Shown: positions 5,694 through 5,915 of the stretch, piece after piece
Layout of the letters: every line of letters starts with the position of its first letter
Numbering within the stretch: the stretch's first letter is position 1
DNA from: Actimicrobium sp047621345
GTDB lineage: Bacteria; Pseudomonadota; Gammaproteobacteria; Burkholderiales; Burkholderiaceae_D
Reading direction: 5' to 3'
Length of the DNA: 5,915 bases
Assembly: GCA_047621345.1 (NCBI GenBank)
Contig: JBLHLW010000121.1
Span: 1-5,915 of the forward strand
Position numbers and translations under genes: made by a program
Notes under the pieces: model-generated
Told to the model about the DNA's origin: nothing
What the model saw: the letters and a program-made list of their open reading frames with translations, nothing else
The model's database searches: none

Positions 5694-5742
5694 TTTGTAG
5701 CGCCGGGTGGCGCGGTGAACGCAGGACATAGTGCGTTACAAA
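5694..5742. promoter_or_regulatory. Candidate operator: imperfect inverted repeat plus GC hairpin in the regulator/ettA divergent region
   Basis: TTTGTAGCGC (5694-5703) and GCGTTACAAA (5733-5742) are inverted copies matching at nine of ten positions, with centres 39 bp apart. The core TTTGTAAC (minus strand) resembles half-sites known for OmpR-type regulators, such as the TTTGTAAC in E. coli OmpR sites and the GTTACA of the RstA box. The pair lies 42-90 bp upstream of the response regulator ATG, a reasonable place for autoregulation, and 85-133 bp upstream of ettA. Nested beside the left arm is a perfect 5-bp stem, GCGCC (5700-5704) and GGCGC (5709-5713), with a 4-base loop. No convincing -35/-10 pair was found for either gene in 5653-5826. 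Binding is inference. Confidence 0.45.
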
Positions 5743-5826
5743 GAACTGCCCGCATTCCGACGCTAGCCCGACGTCGCCCCATCGGTTATCCTGATTCCTT
5801 CCGATTCACTCCAACCGAGACCAACA

Positions 5827-5915
5827 ATGGCCAATTACGTCTACACGATGAACAAGGTGGGCAAAATCGTCCCGCCGAAGCGCCAGATCTTGAAAGATAT
5901 TTCGCTCTCCTTTTT
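5827..5915 (+). CDS. Energy-dependent translational throttle protein EttA (ABC-F), N-terminal fragment
   Basis: The first 29 codons of a gene that runs off the right edge. The translation begins MANYVYTMNKVGKIVPPKR and continues QILKDISLSF. This is the characteristic EttA (YjjK) N-terminus preceding the first ABC ATPase domain, nearly identical to that of other proteobacteria. EttA binds the ribosomal E site and gates entry of initiation complexes into elongation according to ATP/ADP state. The Walker motifs lie outside the window. The ATG at 5827 has only a weak GAGA upstream (5817-5820). It is transcribed divergently from the response regulator. Confidence 0.9.
   Translation, partial: MANYVYTMNKVGKIVPPKRQILKDISLSF

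Noticed and set aside
5203..5700. 165-codon plus-strand frame over the response regulator
   Set aside because: Antisense to a clear OmpR-family gene and rich in Gln/His/Arg, as expected of a reverse-complement frame.

Overview
The window reads as chromosomal DNA of a betaproteobacterium, most likely Burkholderiales and plausibly Oxalobacteraceae. This is inferred from the moderately high GC content, the style of the OmpR/EnvZ-type pair, the DUF3034 and exported-globin genes, and the start of an EttA-type ABC-F gene. I could not run any similarity search, so the lineage is a judgement from protein character.

Layout. Bases 1-309 hold a tandem array of a ~125-bp unit. Each unit carries two inverted GTAG-headed palindromes, which is the architecture of REP/REPIN elements. 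Bases 330-2154 (minus strand) are a compact three-gene operon, in order of transcription: a DUF3034 envelope protein, a group-1 truncated haemoglobin with a Sec signal peptide, and a GNAT acetyltransferase. The genes overlap by 1 and 4 bases, so translation is probably coupled. A 280-bp divergent intergenic region (2155-2434) separates this operon from a plus-strand diguanylate cyclase (2435-3505). That protein has an N-terminal GAF-like sensory region and a GGEEF domain with an intact inhibitory I-site. It is convergent with a two-component operon on the minus strand (5652 to 3554): an OmpR-family response regulator overlapping by 4 bases a two-transmembrane, HAMP-containing histidine kinase that starts with TTG. 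A 174-bp divergent region (5653-5826) with a 10-bp imperfect inverted repeat and a GC-rich hairpin leads into the first 29 codons of ettA, cut by the window end.

How the genes may work together. The regulator and kinase form a complete phosphorelay: periplasmic sensing, HisKA autophosphorylation, OmpR-type transcription output. The cyclase makes c-di-GMP with product feedback. The DUF3034-globin-GNAT operon looks like an envelope-located gas- or haem-related module of unknown function, and its divergent placement beside a diguanylate cyclase makes shared control possible but unproven. No tRNA, rRNA, CRISPR array, integrase or transposase gene is visible. The most interesting items are the exported-globin operon, the REPIN array and the candidate operator upstream of the response regulator; everything else looks like ordinary core chromosome.
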